NCBI GenBank assembly: GCA_049306095.1
Contig: JBAQPU010000057.1
Span: 25,599 to 89,598 of the forward strand
Direction of reading: 5' to 3'
DNA length: 64,000 bases
Origin: UBA2336 sp049306095
GTDB taxonomy: Bacteria; Bacteroidota; Bacteroidia; Cytophagales; Cyclobacteriaceae
Below are positions 50,874-58,968 of this stretch, piece after piece. Under the pieces are notes generated by a model, which searched no databases, was not told where the DNA came from, and worked only from the letters and a program-made list of their open reading frames with translations. The position numbers and the translations under genes are program-made. Numbering within the stretch: the first letter of the stretch is position 1; each line of letters opens with the position of its first letter.

Positions 50874-53195
50874 ATGGTTATCGTGGAAGAACTGAATCAT
50901 AAAACCACATCCGACAGTATCGACCTGAATAAGGTCAAAATTATCATCCGGAACAATTGGATTTGGATTCTCCTGATTGTGGTCGCGGCAAATGCCTCCT
51001 CCATATTATATGTTCGTTACACGAAAGATTTATACGAATCTGTTTCCGAAATCAAACTGGATGTTAAACAAGATGCCTCCGAACTGGGGATTCGGGAGTT
51101 TACGCAGGACAACAACATCAACCTGATTTCAGGAGAAATTGAAACCATACAGTCCAAACTCTTTCTCAATAATGTGATTGATTCGCTGGATTTGTTTGTA
51201 CGTTATTTCAGTATTGGTCAGGTATTGAACTATGAATTGTACACATCGGCACCCTTTAGTGTAAAATTTTTACACATCCATCCCGACTGCCAAAATCGTT
51301 CATTTTTTATTGAAGAAATAAGCCCGACTCAGTTTGAACTTCGATTGGATGAAACCAGTAAATCAGTTACCGGAACCTTTCAGATTCCATTCAGTATAGG
51401 CGGTTGCGATTTATTAATTTCCCGAAAATCTGGTAACGAATTTCAAAAAGACATTACCTATTCGTTTGTATACAATAGTCGTGAAGTACTGCAGGATTAC
51501 CTCACTAAAAATCTGACGGTAGAACCGTTAAACTTTAACGCTAAAACAATTCGGCTTTCCTTTAAGGACAACAATCCCATCAAAGCTCGCGACCTGGTTA
51601 ATGGTATTGATTCGCTTTATTTGCAATACAGTAACGAACAGAAAAACCTGACCAACAAACAAAAAATTGATTGGCTGACAAACGAGCTGCGTCAAATCGA
51701 AATAAAAATGGGTGAGTACGAAAACTACTTCGAGAACTTTACCTTAAAAAATAAAACAAGCGATCTGAAAGAGGATCTAAAAAAAACCATCTCACAAATC
51801 AATAAAATTGATTCCCAGCGATTTGAGCTTTCGAAACGTATTAAAGAATTAAATTCCTTAACCGATCAGATTACTTCGGTAGACTCCAAAAATTCATTGC
51901 AATCAAACCAATTTCCTGCCTCCCTCAATAAGAATATTGAACAGCTTCAGGCTTTATACCTGGAAATGGATAAAATGAAATTGTCGTACAACGAAACCAC
52001 TTTTGCTTTTAAACAAAAAGAAAAAGAAATTCAATTAATTCAGGAAACCGTACAAACAGCGCTTACCAACCTCAAATCAAAATACCTTACCCGGATGCAG
52101 GAACTCAATCAGGCTAAAGCCACCCTGGAAAATGCATTCATTAACATGCCCGATAAAAATACACAGTTCAATAAGAATGAACGCTTTTACAAACTCTATG
52201 AGGAGTTGTATTTAACCATGATCAAAAGCAAATCGGAATTTGAAATTGCTCAGGCCGGAAGCACACCCGATTTTAAACTACTTTCCAACGCCACATTTCC
52301 CGCTAATCCTATTTCGCCAAATAAACCGGCCATCTATGGAATTGGTTTTGTGGCGGGTCTCGTTGTGGTCTTCTTCATGCTGGGAACGTTGTACCTGCTG
52401 AATGATAAAATTACAAACGTTGCCGATGTTGAAAGATTACCCATTCCGATGTTGGGTATTGTTCCCACGCTGCGCAAGCAAAACGGCTCTACCCTTCATG
52501 TCATCGAACATCCAAAGTCGATGGTGACCGAGGCAATCCGAACGCTGCGAACCAACCTTGACTTCTTCAGCATTAATGGCTCAAAAAAGATTATCGCTAT
52601 TTCCTCCACCGTATCCGGTGAAGGAAAATCCTTTTTAGCGATGAACCTGGGAGGCGTAATGGCTCTGTCGCGCAAGAAAGTTGTACTGCTTGACCTTGAT
52701 ATGCGAAAAGCTAAACCGCATTCACCCGTAAAGCAGGAAGACCTTTCAAAAGGAGTAAGCACCATCCTAATTCGAAAAAATACCTGGCAGGAGTGCGTGC
52801 TGAAAACTCCACTCGAAAATTTTGATGTTATCCCTTCGGGCCCGCAGCCACCTAACCCGGCTGAACTTTTACTGAATGGTGAATTCACCAGCATGCTGGA
52901 AGAACTGAAAGCGCATTACGATTTTATTCTGCTGGATACCCCCCCGGTTGGATTGGTTACCGATGGAATAATGGCGATGAAACGTGCCGATCTTTCAATT
53001 TATGTTTTCAGAGCTAACTATTCTAAAAAGGACTTCACGCACACGCTTCAGCGGGTTACCCGGTTGAATAAATTTTCAAACGTAACCACCGTAATCAATG
53101 CCCTTCCTTCGATGCACGAAGGTTATTATGGCGCAGGTTATTATGAGGAAAATGGAAAGTCTTCCTGGATAAACTCAATCCTAAAACGTGCTTAG
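50874..53195 (+). CDS. Polysaccharide co-polymerase / tyrosine autokinase (Wzc type)
   Basis: A 773-residue inner-membrane protein controlling polymer length and export. Two membrane segments (about 28-48 and 480-502) flank a Wzz-type periplasmic domain with long coiled coils (about 240-440). The cytoplasmic end is a BY-kinase: Walker A SSTVSGEGKSFLAMN (about 578-592), Walker A' VVLLDLDMRKAK and Walker B FILLDTPPVG. The tail has a Tyr cluster (EGYYGAGYYEE), the autophosphorylation site. The CpsB-type phosphatase gene overlaps it by 8 bases. Confidence 0.94.
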   Translation: MVIVEELNHKTTSDSIDLNKVKIIIRNNWIWILLIVVAANASSILYVRYTKDLYESVSEIKLDVKQDASELGIREFTQDNNINLISGEIETIQSKLFLNNVIDSLDLFVRYFSIGQVLNYELYTSAPFSVKFLHIHPDCQNRSFFIEEISPTQFELRLDETSKSVTGTFQIPFSIGGCDLLISRKSGNEFQKDITYSFVYNSREVLQDYLTKNLTVEPLNFNAKTIRLSFKDNNPIKARDLVNGIDSLYLQYSNEQKNLTNKQKIDWLTNELRQIEIKMGEYENYFENFTLKNKTSDLKEDLKKTISQINKIDSQRFELSKRIKELNSLTDQITSVDSKNSLQSNQFPASLNKNIEQLQALYLEMDKMKLSYNETTFAFKQKEKEIQLIQETVQTALTNLKSKYLTRMQELNQAKATLENAFINMPDKNTQFNKNERFYKLYEELYLTMIKSKSEFEIAQAGSTPDFKLLSNATFPANPISPNKPAIYGIGFVAGLVVVFFMLGTLYLLNDKITNVADVERLPIPMLGIVPTLRKQNGSTLHVIEHPKSMVTEAIRTLRTNLDFFSINGSKKIIAISSTVSGEGKSFLAMNLGGVMALSRKKVVLLDLDMRKAKPHSPVKQEDLSKGVSTILIRKNTWQECVLKTPLENFDVIPSGPQPPNPAELLLNGEFTSMLEELKAHYDFILLDTPPVGLVTDGIMAMKRADLSIYVFRANYSKKDFTHTLQRVTRLNKFSNVTTVINALPSMHEGYYGAGYYEENGKSSWINSILKRA

Positions 53196-53916
53196 TTGGT
53201 TTAACAAGAGTAGAACCCAGGCGGGAATTCTTCCGGTTGTTGATGTTCACTCTCATCTCTTATCAAACCTGGACGATGGTGTTCAGTCGCTGGAGGAGGC
53301 CGAAAAAATAATCCTACGGTTTCAACAGCTTGGATACAAAAAGCTGATCACCACTCCGCATGTGATGAGTGATTCATACCGAAACTCAAACCAAACCATT
53401 CTTGAAAAATGTAACGAATTGCAATACTGGCTGAAGTCGAAATCAATTGAAATCGAAATTCAGGCAGCGGCCGAATACTACCTGGACGAGGAACTCATGC
53501 GCAAACTCGATTCAGGCGAACCCCTCCTCACCTTTGGCAACCAATACCTGCTGTTCGAAACAAACTTCATGACAGAGCCGATGAATTTGAAAGAATTCAT
53601 TTTTCTGGCAACCATCAAAGGGTATAAACCGGTGCTGGCTCACCCTGAACGGTACATATACCTGCAAACCAATTTTAACAAGCTCGAAGATATTCTAAAC
53701 AGGGGTGTGCTTTTCCAGTTAAACATTTCATCCATTTCGGGGTACTACTCGAAGGCTGCACAAAAAATTGCCCAAAAACTGATCGATCGCGGCTGGATAC
53801 ACCTGCTTGGTAGCGACTGCCACAACGAACTACATATTCAGCTCCTGGAAAAAATCCGCCACACCAAGTACTTCCAAAAAGCAATATCTTTACCATTGCT
53901 GAATAATTCACTTTAA
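53188..53916 (+). CDS. CpsB/CapC-type tyrosine phosphatase (PHP domain)
   Basis: Metal-dependent phosphatase of 242 residues that removes phosphate from the BY-kinase tail. PHP motifs: DVHSHLLSNLDDGVQS (HxH), ITTPHVMSD, AAEYYLDE, LAHPERYIY and LGSDCHNE. GTG start at 53188 overlaps the kinase stop by 8 bases, so the two proteins are made together, in line with kinase-phosphatase cycling during polymer synthesis. No other capsule genes follow apart from an epimerase. Confidence 0.92.
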   Translation: MLSWFNKSRTQAGILPVVDVHSHLLSNLDDGVQSLEEAEKIILRFQQLGYKKLITTPHVMSDSYRNSNQTILEKCNELQYWLKSKSIEIEIQAAAEYYLDEELMRKLDSGEPLLTFGNQYLLFETNFMTEPMNLKEFIFLATIKGYKPVLAHPERYIYLQTNFNKLEDILNRGVLFQLNISSISGYYSKAAQKIAQKLIDRGWIHLLGSDCHNELHIQLLEKIRHTKYFQKAISLPLLNNSL

Positions 53917-53931
53917 CCTCGGCAACAACCT

Positions 53932-54918
53932 ATGATTGCAGTTACAGGCGCTACCGGTTTGGTGGGCAGTTATATCGTACGAACCCTTCACAAAAACAAC
54001 ATCCCTTTTGTTGCGCTCAGGCGCAGTGGTAGCGACTTATCGGCCCTTTCGGATTTACAGGATAAAATCAACTGGCGAGAGGCTGATATTACCGACCCAG
54101 TTTCTCTCCAACAAGCTTTTCAGGACGTTACCGGTGTTATTCACGCAGCCGGATATGTTTCATTCAATCCACATAAAACCCGTACAATTTTTCAAATTAA
54201 CACCGAAGGTACCCGCCATGTGGTGAATGCATGCCTGGCTGGTTCGGTAAAACGGTTGCTCCATATTAGTTCAATTGCTGCACTGGGCAGGCAAAAAGAT
54301 CAAACCTTGTTGAATGAAGAAAATAAATGGGTCAACAATACCTTTAATGGTCAGTACGCGGAATCTAAATACAAAGCTGAACTGGAAGTTTTTCGCGGAC
54401 AGGAAGAGGGACTCAGTACCGTCATTGTCAATCCTTCCGTTATTCTCGGATTCAGCAACTGGGATAAAAGCAGTACACAACTTTTCAAATATGTTTGGAA
54501 AGAAAAACCTTTCTACATTAACCGGTCTCTTAACTACGTAGATGTTCGTGACGTGGCCGATTGTTGTTTGCAACTATTCAACGGATCGTTTGAAGGAGAG
54601 CGATATATACTGAATGCCGGTACTGTTCCGTTGAAGACCTTCTTTGATAAAACCGCTGCCGCACTGATGAAAAAAGCACCCGGCATAAAAGTGAATGCTA
54701 CACTGGCCAGGATCCTTGCAGAGGTTGAACTCTTACGCTGCCGGATCATGCGGGCCGAGCCCTTCATTACGCGTGAAACCGCCCGATCAATCGACACTCA
54801 CTTTCAGTATGACAATCAGAAGGTTAAAAAAGCACTGAACTTCAGTTTTCAAACGATTGATGCAACACTTCAGTGGTGCTGCGAACAATATACTTTACAG
54901 CATAGAATAAAAAAATAA
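53932..54918 (+). CDS. NAD-dependent epimerase/dehydratase (extended SDR)
   Basis: A 328-residue extended SDR. GATGLVGSYIVRTLHKNN (residues 5-22, GxxGxxG) binds the cofactor; the catalytic set is seen in HISSIAALG (Ser) and YAESKYKAE (YxxxK). The substrate region (NPSVILGFSNWDKSSTQLF) and the C-terminal half resemble dihydroflavonol reductase/3-beta-HSD-like members rather than UDP-sugar epimerases, so a role in sugar supply is uncertain. It begins 15 bases after the phosphatase gene. Confidence 0.85.
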   Translation: MIAVTGATGLVGSYIVRTLHKNNIPFVALRRSGSDLSALSDLQDKINWREADITDPVSLQQAFQDVTGVIHAAGYVSFNPHKTRTIFQINTEGTRHVVNACLAGSVKRLLHISSIAALGRQKDQTLLNEENKWVNNTFNGQYAESKYKAELEVFRGQEEGLSTVIVNPSVILGFSNWDKSSTQLFKYVWKEKPFYINRSLNYVDVRDVADCCLQLFNGSFEGERYILNAGTVPLKTFFDKTAAALMKKAPGIKVNATLARILAEVELLRCRIMRAEPFITRETARSIDTHFQYDNQKVKKALNFSFQTIDATLQWCCEQYTLQHRIKK

Positions 54919-54926
54919 TAATCCTG

Positions 54927-54934
54927 TAGATTTG
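54927..54934 (+). promoter_or_regulatory. Candidate -7 promoter element for the TPR gene
   Basis: TAGATTTG is a perfect TAnnTTTG match and ends 39 bases before the ATG at 54974. Confidence 0.6.
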
Positions 54935-54973
54935 CGCCCTATTTTTATTTACCTTAGGTAAACGCAAGAGCCC

Positions 54974-56386
54974 ATGGCGAAGGAATTTCGAAAAAAAAGA
55001 GAGGATGAAGGGAACGATCTGATCAGGCGATTTGAAGATCACCTGCGAAAAAAGAAAACTGATTTTTTTGATATTGATGCATACGAGGAAATCATTGAAT
55101 TTTACTTGTTACGCACCAAGTATAATAAAGCCCTGCAGGCGGTAAACATGGCCATTGGCCAATATCCTTACTCAACCCAACTGATAACCAGTAAAGCACA
55201 AATTCTTTCACAGTTGGAAGAATATACCGAGGCGCTAGATTTACTTGAGCAAGCTGAAAATTTACAGCCGAACGAACCGGAAATATTTCTTACACGCGGA
55301 TCGATTTATACCCTTCAGGGAAAACATAAAGAGGCCATTGAGAGCTATGAGCGTGCGCTCGAATTTACCGATGACAAGGATGAAGTCTACTATAATATTG
55401 GACTTGCCTACCAGCATACAGAAAAATACGAGGCAGCCATTGAAGCTTACAAGCATGCCATTGAATTTAACCTGAACCACGAAGGCGCCCTGTATGAACT
55501 GGCGTACTGCCTGGATGTAACCGGCCAATTAGAAAGCAGTGTTTCGTTCTACAAAAAATTTATTGATGAAGACCCCTACTCTGCATCAGCCTGGTACAAC
55601 CTGGGAATTGTTTACAATAAACTAGGTCAGTACGAGGATGCCCTGAAAGCGTATGACTTTGCCATTACGATTGACGATACGTTTGCATCGGCATATTTTA
55701 ATATCGGCAACACCTACATGAATCGGAGTGAATTTACGAAAGCACTTGATTCATTTAAAAAGACAATTGAACTGGAGGGCCCAAGTGCCGAGGTGTATTG
55801 TTCCATCGGTGCTGCGTACGAAAGTCTGGAACAATACGATTTAGGCTTAAAGTATTTTCAAAAAGCTGCCAAGCTCGACAACCTGTATGATGAAGCGTGG
55901 TTTGGTGCAGGCGCTTGTCTTGAAAAACAGGAGAAGTGGTACCAAGCCTTGCACTTTTATAACAAGGCACTTAAGCTTCATGCCGAAAACCCTGAGTACT
56001 GGAAAGCCATCGCACACGCTGAGTTTAAAGTAGGCAATATCGTCTCCAGTGTAGATGCCTACGAGGAAGCCAGCAAACTCGATCCAAAGGATAAAGAAAT
56101 TTGGCTGAACTGGTCTTTTATTTACTATGAGCAGGGTGACAATTTAAAAGCAACAGACGTGTTGTCGCAGGCCTTTATCGAAAACCCGGACGATGCCGAA
56201 TTACTGTACCGCATGACCGTGTACCTGATTGAGGCAGGTCAATACAAAGAAGCCTTTAACTATTTGGAAAATGCGTTAATTTTGGACTTCGATGGCCACG
56301 CCATGCTGTTTGAGTTTTTTCCAAAACTGGAAACTCAAAAAGCCTTGTATAAAATCATTGAACAATTTAGAAAAGAAAATACCTGA
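54974..56386 (+). CDS. TPR-repeat protein, 470 aa
   Basis: A cytoplasmic protein made almost entirely of tetratricopeptide repeats, about twelve units from residue 40 to 450, for example AIESYERALEFTDDKDEVYYNIG, each spaced near 34 residues. The N-terminal 30 residues are highly charged (KEFRKKREDEGNDLIRRFEDH). No signal peptide or enzyme domain is present. It overlaps the ComA-type gene by one base and is therefore translated with it. A scaffold role is likely, with unknown partners. Confidence 0.88.
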   Translation: MAKEFRKKREDEGNDLIRRFEDHLRKKKTDFFDIDAYEEIIEFYLLRTKYNKALQAVNMAIGQYPYSTQLITSKAQILSQLEEYTEALDLLEQAENLQPNEPEIFLTRGSIYTLQGKHKEAIESYERALEFTDDKDEVYYNIGLAYQHTEKYEAAIEAYKHAIEFNLNHEGALYELAYCLDVTGQLESSVSFYKKFIDEDPYSASAWYNLGIVYNKLGQYEDALKAYDFAITIDDTFASAYFNIGNTYMNRSEFTKALDSFKKTIELEGPSAEVYCSIGAAYESLEQYDLGLKYFQKAAKLDNLYDEAWFGAGACLEKQEKWYQALHFYNKALKLHAENPEYWKAIAHAEFKVGNIVSSVDAYEEASKLDPKDKEIWLNWSFIYYEQGDNLKATDVLSQAFIENPDDAELLYRMTVYLIEAGQYKEAFNYLENALILDFDGHAMLFEFFPKLETQKALYKIIEQFRKENT

Positions 56387-57189
56387 TGAACTACGATTTA
56401 AAAAATTTACCTGAGCGTACACGCAAGCCCAGGCAATATGGTTTTACCATGGCAATGGACAAAGGCCTGAGCGTTCGTGAAACAGAAGATTTTGTAAGCA
56501 TGTGCGCTGACCATGTAGATATTGTAAAACTCGGTTGGGCAACCTCATTCGTTACTCCAAACCTCAAGGATAAACTAAAAGCGTATAAAGATGCGGGCAT
56601 TCCCACCTACTTTGGCGGAACTCTGTTTGAAGCGTTTGTTATTCGCGGGCAATTTGATGAGTACCGAAAAGTGCTGGACAAATATGATATGTCTTTCGCG
56701 GAAGTATCAGATGGGTCAATGGATTTAGATCACGACAAGAAGTGCGAATACATATCGAAACTCTCCGAACAGGTAACGGTATTGTCGGAGGTGGGCTCAA
56801 AAGATGCCGATAAAATCATCCCTCCGTACCAATGGATCGAGTTAATGCAAAAAGAACTGGATGCCGGTGCCTGGAAAGTAATTGGCGAAGCGCGAGAAGG
56901 CGGAAATGTAGGGTTGTTTCGCTCTACCGGTGAAGTTCGCTCAGGGTTGGTTCAGGAAATTCTCACGAAAATCCCATTCGAGAAAATCATCTGGGAAGCA
57001 CCTCAAAAGGCACAACAGGTATGGTTTATTAAACTATTGGGTTGTAATGTAAACCTCGGAAACATTGCTCCCAACGAGGTCATCCCATTGGAAACCATCC
57101 GGCTTGGTTTGCGTGGCGATACCTTCCTGCACTTCCTTGGCATCGAAAGAAAAGTTGACAAATCAACACCTCCGTTTCACGTTGACTAA
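56386..57189 (+). CDS. Phosphosulfolactate synthase family protein (ComA type)
   Basis: A TIM-barrel of 267 residues in the ComA family, which joins sulfite to phosphoenolpyruvate to form phosphosulfolactate. The family blocks are clear: PRQYGFTMAMDKGLSV, VDIVKLGWATSFV, YFGGTLFEAFVIRG, FAEVSDGSMDLDHDKK, GEAREGGNVGLFR and IIWEAPQKAQQVWFIK with NLGNIAPNEVIPLE. In methanogens this starts coenzyme M synthesis; in bacteria it feeds sulfolactate. Bacteroidota make sulfonolipids, so a related role is possible but unproven. It overlaps the TPR gene by one base and precedes the DUF368 gene by 6. Confidence 0.88.
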   Translation: MNYDLKNLPERTRKPRQYGFTMAMDKGLSVRETEDFVSMCADHVDIVKLGWATSFVTPNLKDKLKAYKDAGIPTYFGGTLFEAFVIRGQFDEYRKVLDKYDMSFAEVSDGSMDLDHDKKCEYISKLSEQVTVLSEVGSKDADKIIPPYQWIELMQKELDAGAWKVIGEAREGGNVGLFRSTGEVRSGLVQEILTKIPFEKIIWEAPQKAQQVWFIKLLGCNVNLGNIAPNEVIPLETIRLGLRGDTFLHFLGIERKVDKSTPPFHVD

Positions 57190-57195
57190 CATCGG

Positions 57196-58131
57196 TTGAA
57201 TCGCATTCAACATCACATACTACTCTATTTGAAAGGAATAGGCATGGGTATAGCCGATATGATCCCCGGAGTTTCCGGAGGAACAATCGCTTTTATTACC
57301 GGAATTTATGAAGAGTTGGTGCACTCCATCAGTGAACTGGATCGTGAAAGCCTGCAGTTGCTGTGGAGAAAACGTTTTTCGGATTGCTGGAGAAAAGTTA
57401 ACGGCACCTTTCTGCTCACGGTTACAGCAGGCATCAGCACCAGCCTGCTGCTGCTGGCAGGAAGCATGATGTTCCTGCTCAAACACCACGCCATCATAAC
57501 GCTATCATTTTTCTTTGGCCTGATTGTCATGAGTATTCCATTGATGTTGCGAAAAATAAAATGGAGTAAAGGCACCGTTCTTTCCTTTGCACTGGGCGTT
57601 GCACTGGCCTACCTGTTCACTGTAGCAACTCCGGTTCAAACACCCGATACCGTTTTGTTGGTTTTTTTAGCCGGAGCCATTGCCATCATCGCCATGGTGA
57701 TACCGGGCGTTTCGGGTGTATTCATTTTATTATTCATTGGAAAATATCAAACCATTGTAGCTGCCTTAACGGAAGGCAACCTATCGGTTATCCTGATTTT
57801 TATCATGGGATGCATGGTAGGCCTCATTGGTATTTCGAAAATTTTAACGAAAATCTTACATGCCTATCATCCCGTTATGATGGCGCTTTTATCGGGATTT
57901 ATGATAGGAGCCCTCAATAAAGTGTGGCCATGGCGCAGTGTGATCGAATATGCTACAAACAGGAAAGGCGACCAAATTGCTGTATTTGATAAAAGTGTAT
58001 TACCTTGGCACTTCTTAACCGCTACTGGAAAAGACCCTCAGCTTTTCCAGGCAATCTTAATGATGGCGCTTGGAATTTTACTGGTTGTTGCAACAGAAAA
58101 GATTGCGGTGAGATTAAAAACAAAACTTTAA
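57196..58131 (+). CDS. DUF368 membrane protein (PopT-type polyprenyl phosphate transporter)
   Basis: A 311-residue protein with eight or nine membrane segments. It starts at TTG with LYLKGIGMGIADMIPGVSGG, and a second copy of the motif appears at MVIPGVSGVFILLF (about 178-192); these paired PGVSG motifs mark DUF368. Members have been shown to recycle undecaprenyl phosphate across the inner membrane, so it probably supports cell-wall and exopolysaccharide synthesis. It lies 6 bases after the ComA-type gene and one base before aroE. Confidence 0.88.
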   Translation: MNRIQHHILLYLKGIGMGIADMIPGVSGGTIAFITGIYEELVHSISELDRESLQLLWRKRFSDCWRKVNGTFLLTVTAGISTSLLLLAGSMMFLLKHHAIITLSFFFGLIVMSIPLMLRKIKWSKGTVLSFALGVALAYLFTVATPVQTPDTVLLVFLAGAIAIIAMVIPGVSGVFILLFIGKYQTIVAALTEGNLSVILIFIMGCMVGLIGISKILTKILHAYHPVMMALLSGFMIGALNKVWPWRSVIEYATNRKGDQIAVFDKSVLPWHFLTATGKDPQLFQAILMMALGILLVVATEKIAVRLKTKL

Positions 58132-58132
58132 C

Positions 58133-58876
58133 ATGGAAAAAATTTTCGGGCTAATTGGTTTAACCGTTAGTCATTCGTTCTCAAAATCTTATTTTGATGA
58201 AAAGTTTTTCAGGGAAGGGTTACGCGATCATCGCTATGAACTATTTCCGCTGGAGAAGATTCAGGACATTCAAACGCTGCTAAAAGAAAACAAAGGACTG
58301 TGCGGGCTGAATGTTACCCTTCCATACAAAGAGCAGGTTCTGAAATATTTACAGGAAATTGATCCGATGGCCGAAAAAATAGGAGCTGTTAACGTGGTCC
58401 ACATTCAAAAAGGCAAACTAAAAGGATACAATACCGACTCTGCCGCTTTTCTTGAAACGCTGGAAAAATGGTTACCAAAAGACAAAACCTTCAAAGCATT
58501 ATTACTGGGCACAGGTGGGTCTTCAAAAGCGGTGCAACAAGCGTTGATCAAAATGCAAATTGAGTATAGCATTGTGTCGCGCGAAAAAGCAAAGGGTAAT
58601 TTTACGTATGAGGAAATTAACAGCAATCCTGCCGAAATTATCTCGTCAAACCTTATCATCAATACTACACCGTTGGGCATGCACCCAAATAATGACGCAC
58701 TCCCTCCGCTAGAACTGGAGCACATTACGAAAGATCATTACGTGTATGACCTGATTTACAATCCGGCTCGTACACAATTCTTGCAAAAAGCCGAAATGCG
58801 GGGCGCTACGATTAAAAATGGCCTTGAAATGCTACACGTTCAGGCCGAAAAATCGTGGGAGATTTGGAATAACTGA
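58133..58876 (+). CDS. aroE: Shikimate dehydrogenase
   Basis: Reduces 3-dehydroshikimate with NADPH in the aromatic amino-acid pathway. The 247-residue protein has GLTVSHSFSKSYFDEKF (substrate Ser-x-Ser), GLNVTLPYKEQVL (catalytic Lys), KIGAVNVVHIQ, GYNTDSAAFLETL, ALLLGTGGSSKAVQQAL (NADP site) and NTTPLGMHPN, in the standard order. Length is slightly short because the C-terminus is compact. It follows DUF368 by one base. The inverted repeat at 58876-58949 probably terminates transcription. Confidence 0.95.
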   Translation: MEKIFGLIGLTVSHSFSKSYFDEKFFREGLRDHRYELFPLEKIQDIQTLLKENKGLCGLNVTLPYKEQVLKYLQEIDPMAEKIGAVNVVHIQKGKLKGYNTDSAAFLETLEKWLPKDKTFKALLLGTGGSSKAVQQALIKMQIEYSIVSREKAKGNFTYEEINSNPAEIISSNLIINTTPLGMHPNNDALPPLELEHITKDHYVYDLIYNPARTQFLQKAEMRGATIKNGLEMLHVQAEKSWEIWNN

Positions 58877-58949
58877 AATTCAAAGTTCAACGTTTAACGG
58901 TCAGGGTTATCAGGCATTAAATTGTCTGATAATCTTGAACCTTGAATTT
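58876..58949. repeat. Nested inverted repeat after aroE
   Basis: Arms of 15 bases (58876-58890 and 58935-58949) match with one exception; a second stem, TTATCAG (58907-58913) with CTGATAA (58926-58932), lies inside. It begins at the aroE stop codon and probably ends that operon before uvrB. Confidence 0.55.
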
Positions 58950-58968
58950 TAAACCTTGAACTTCCGTT

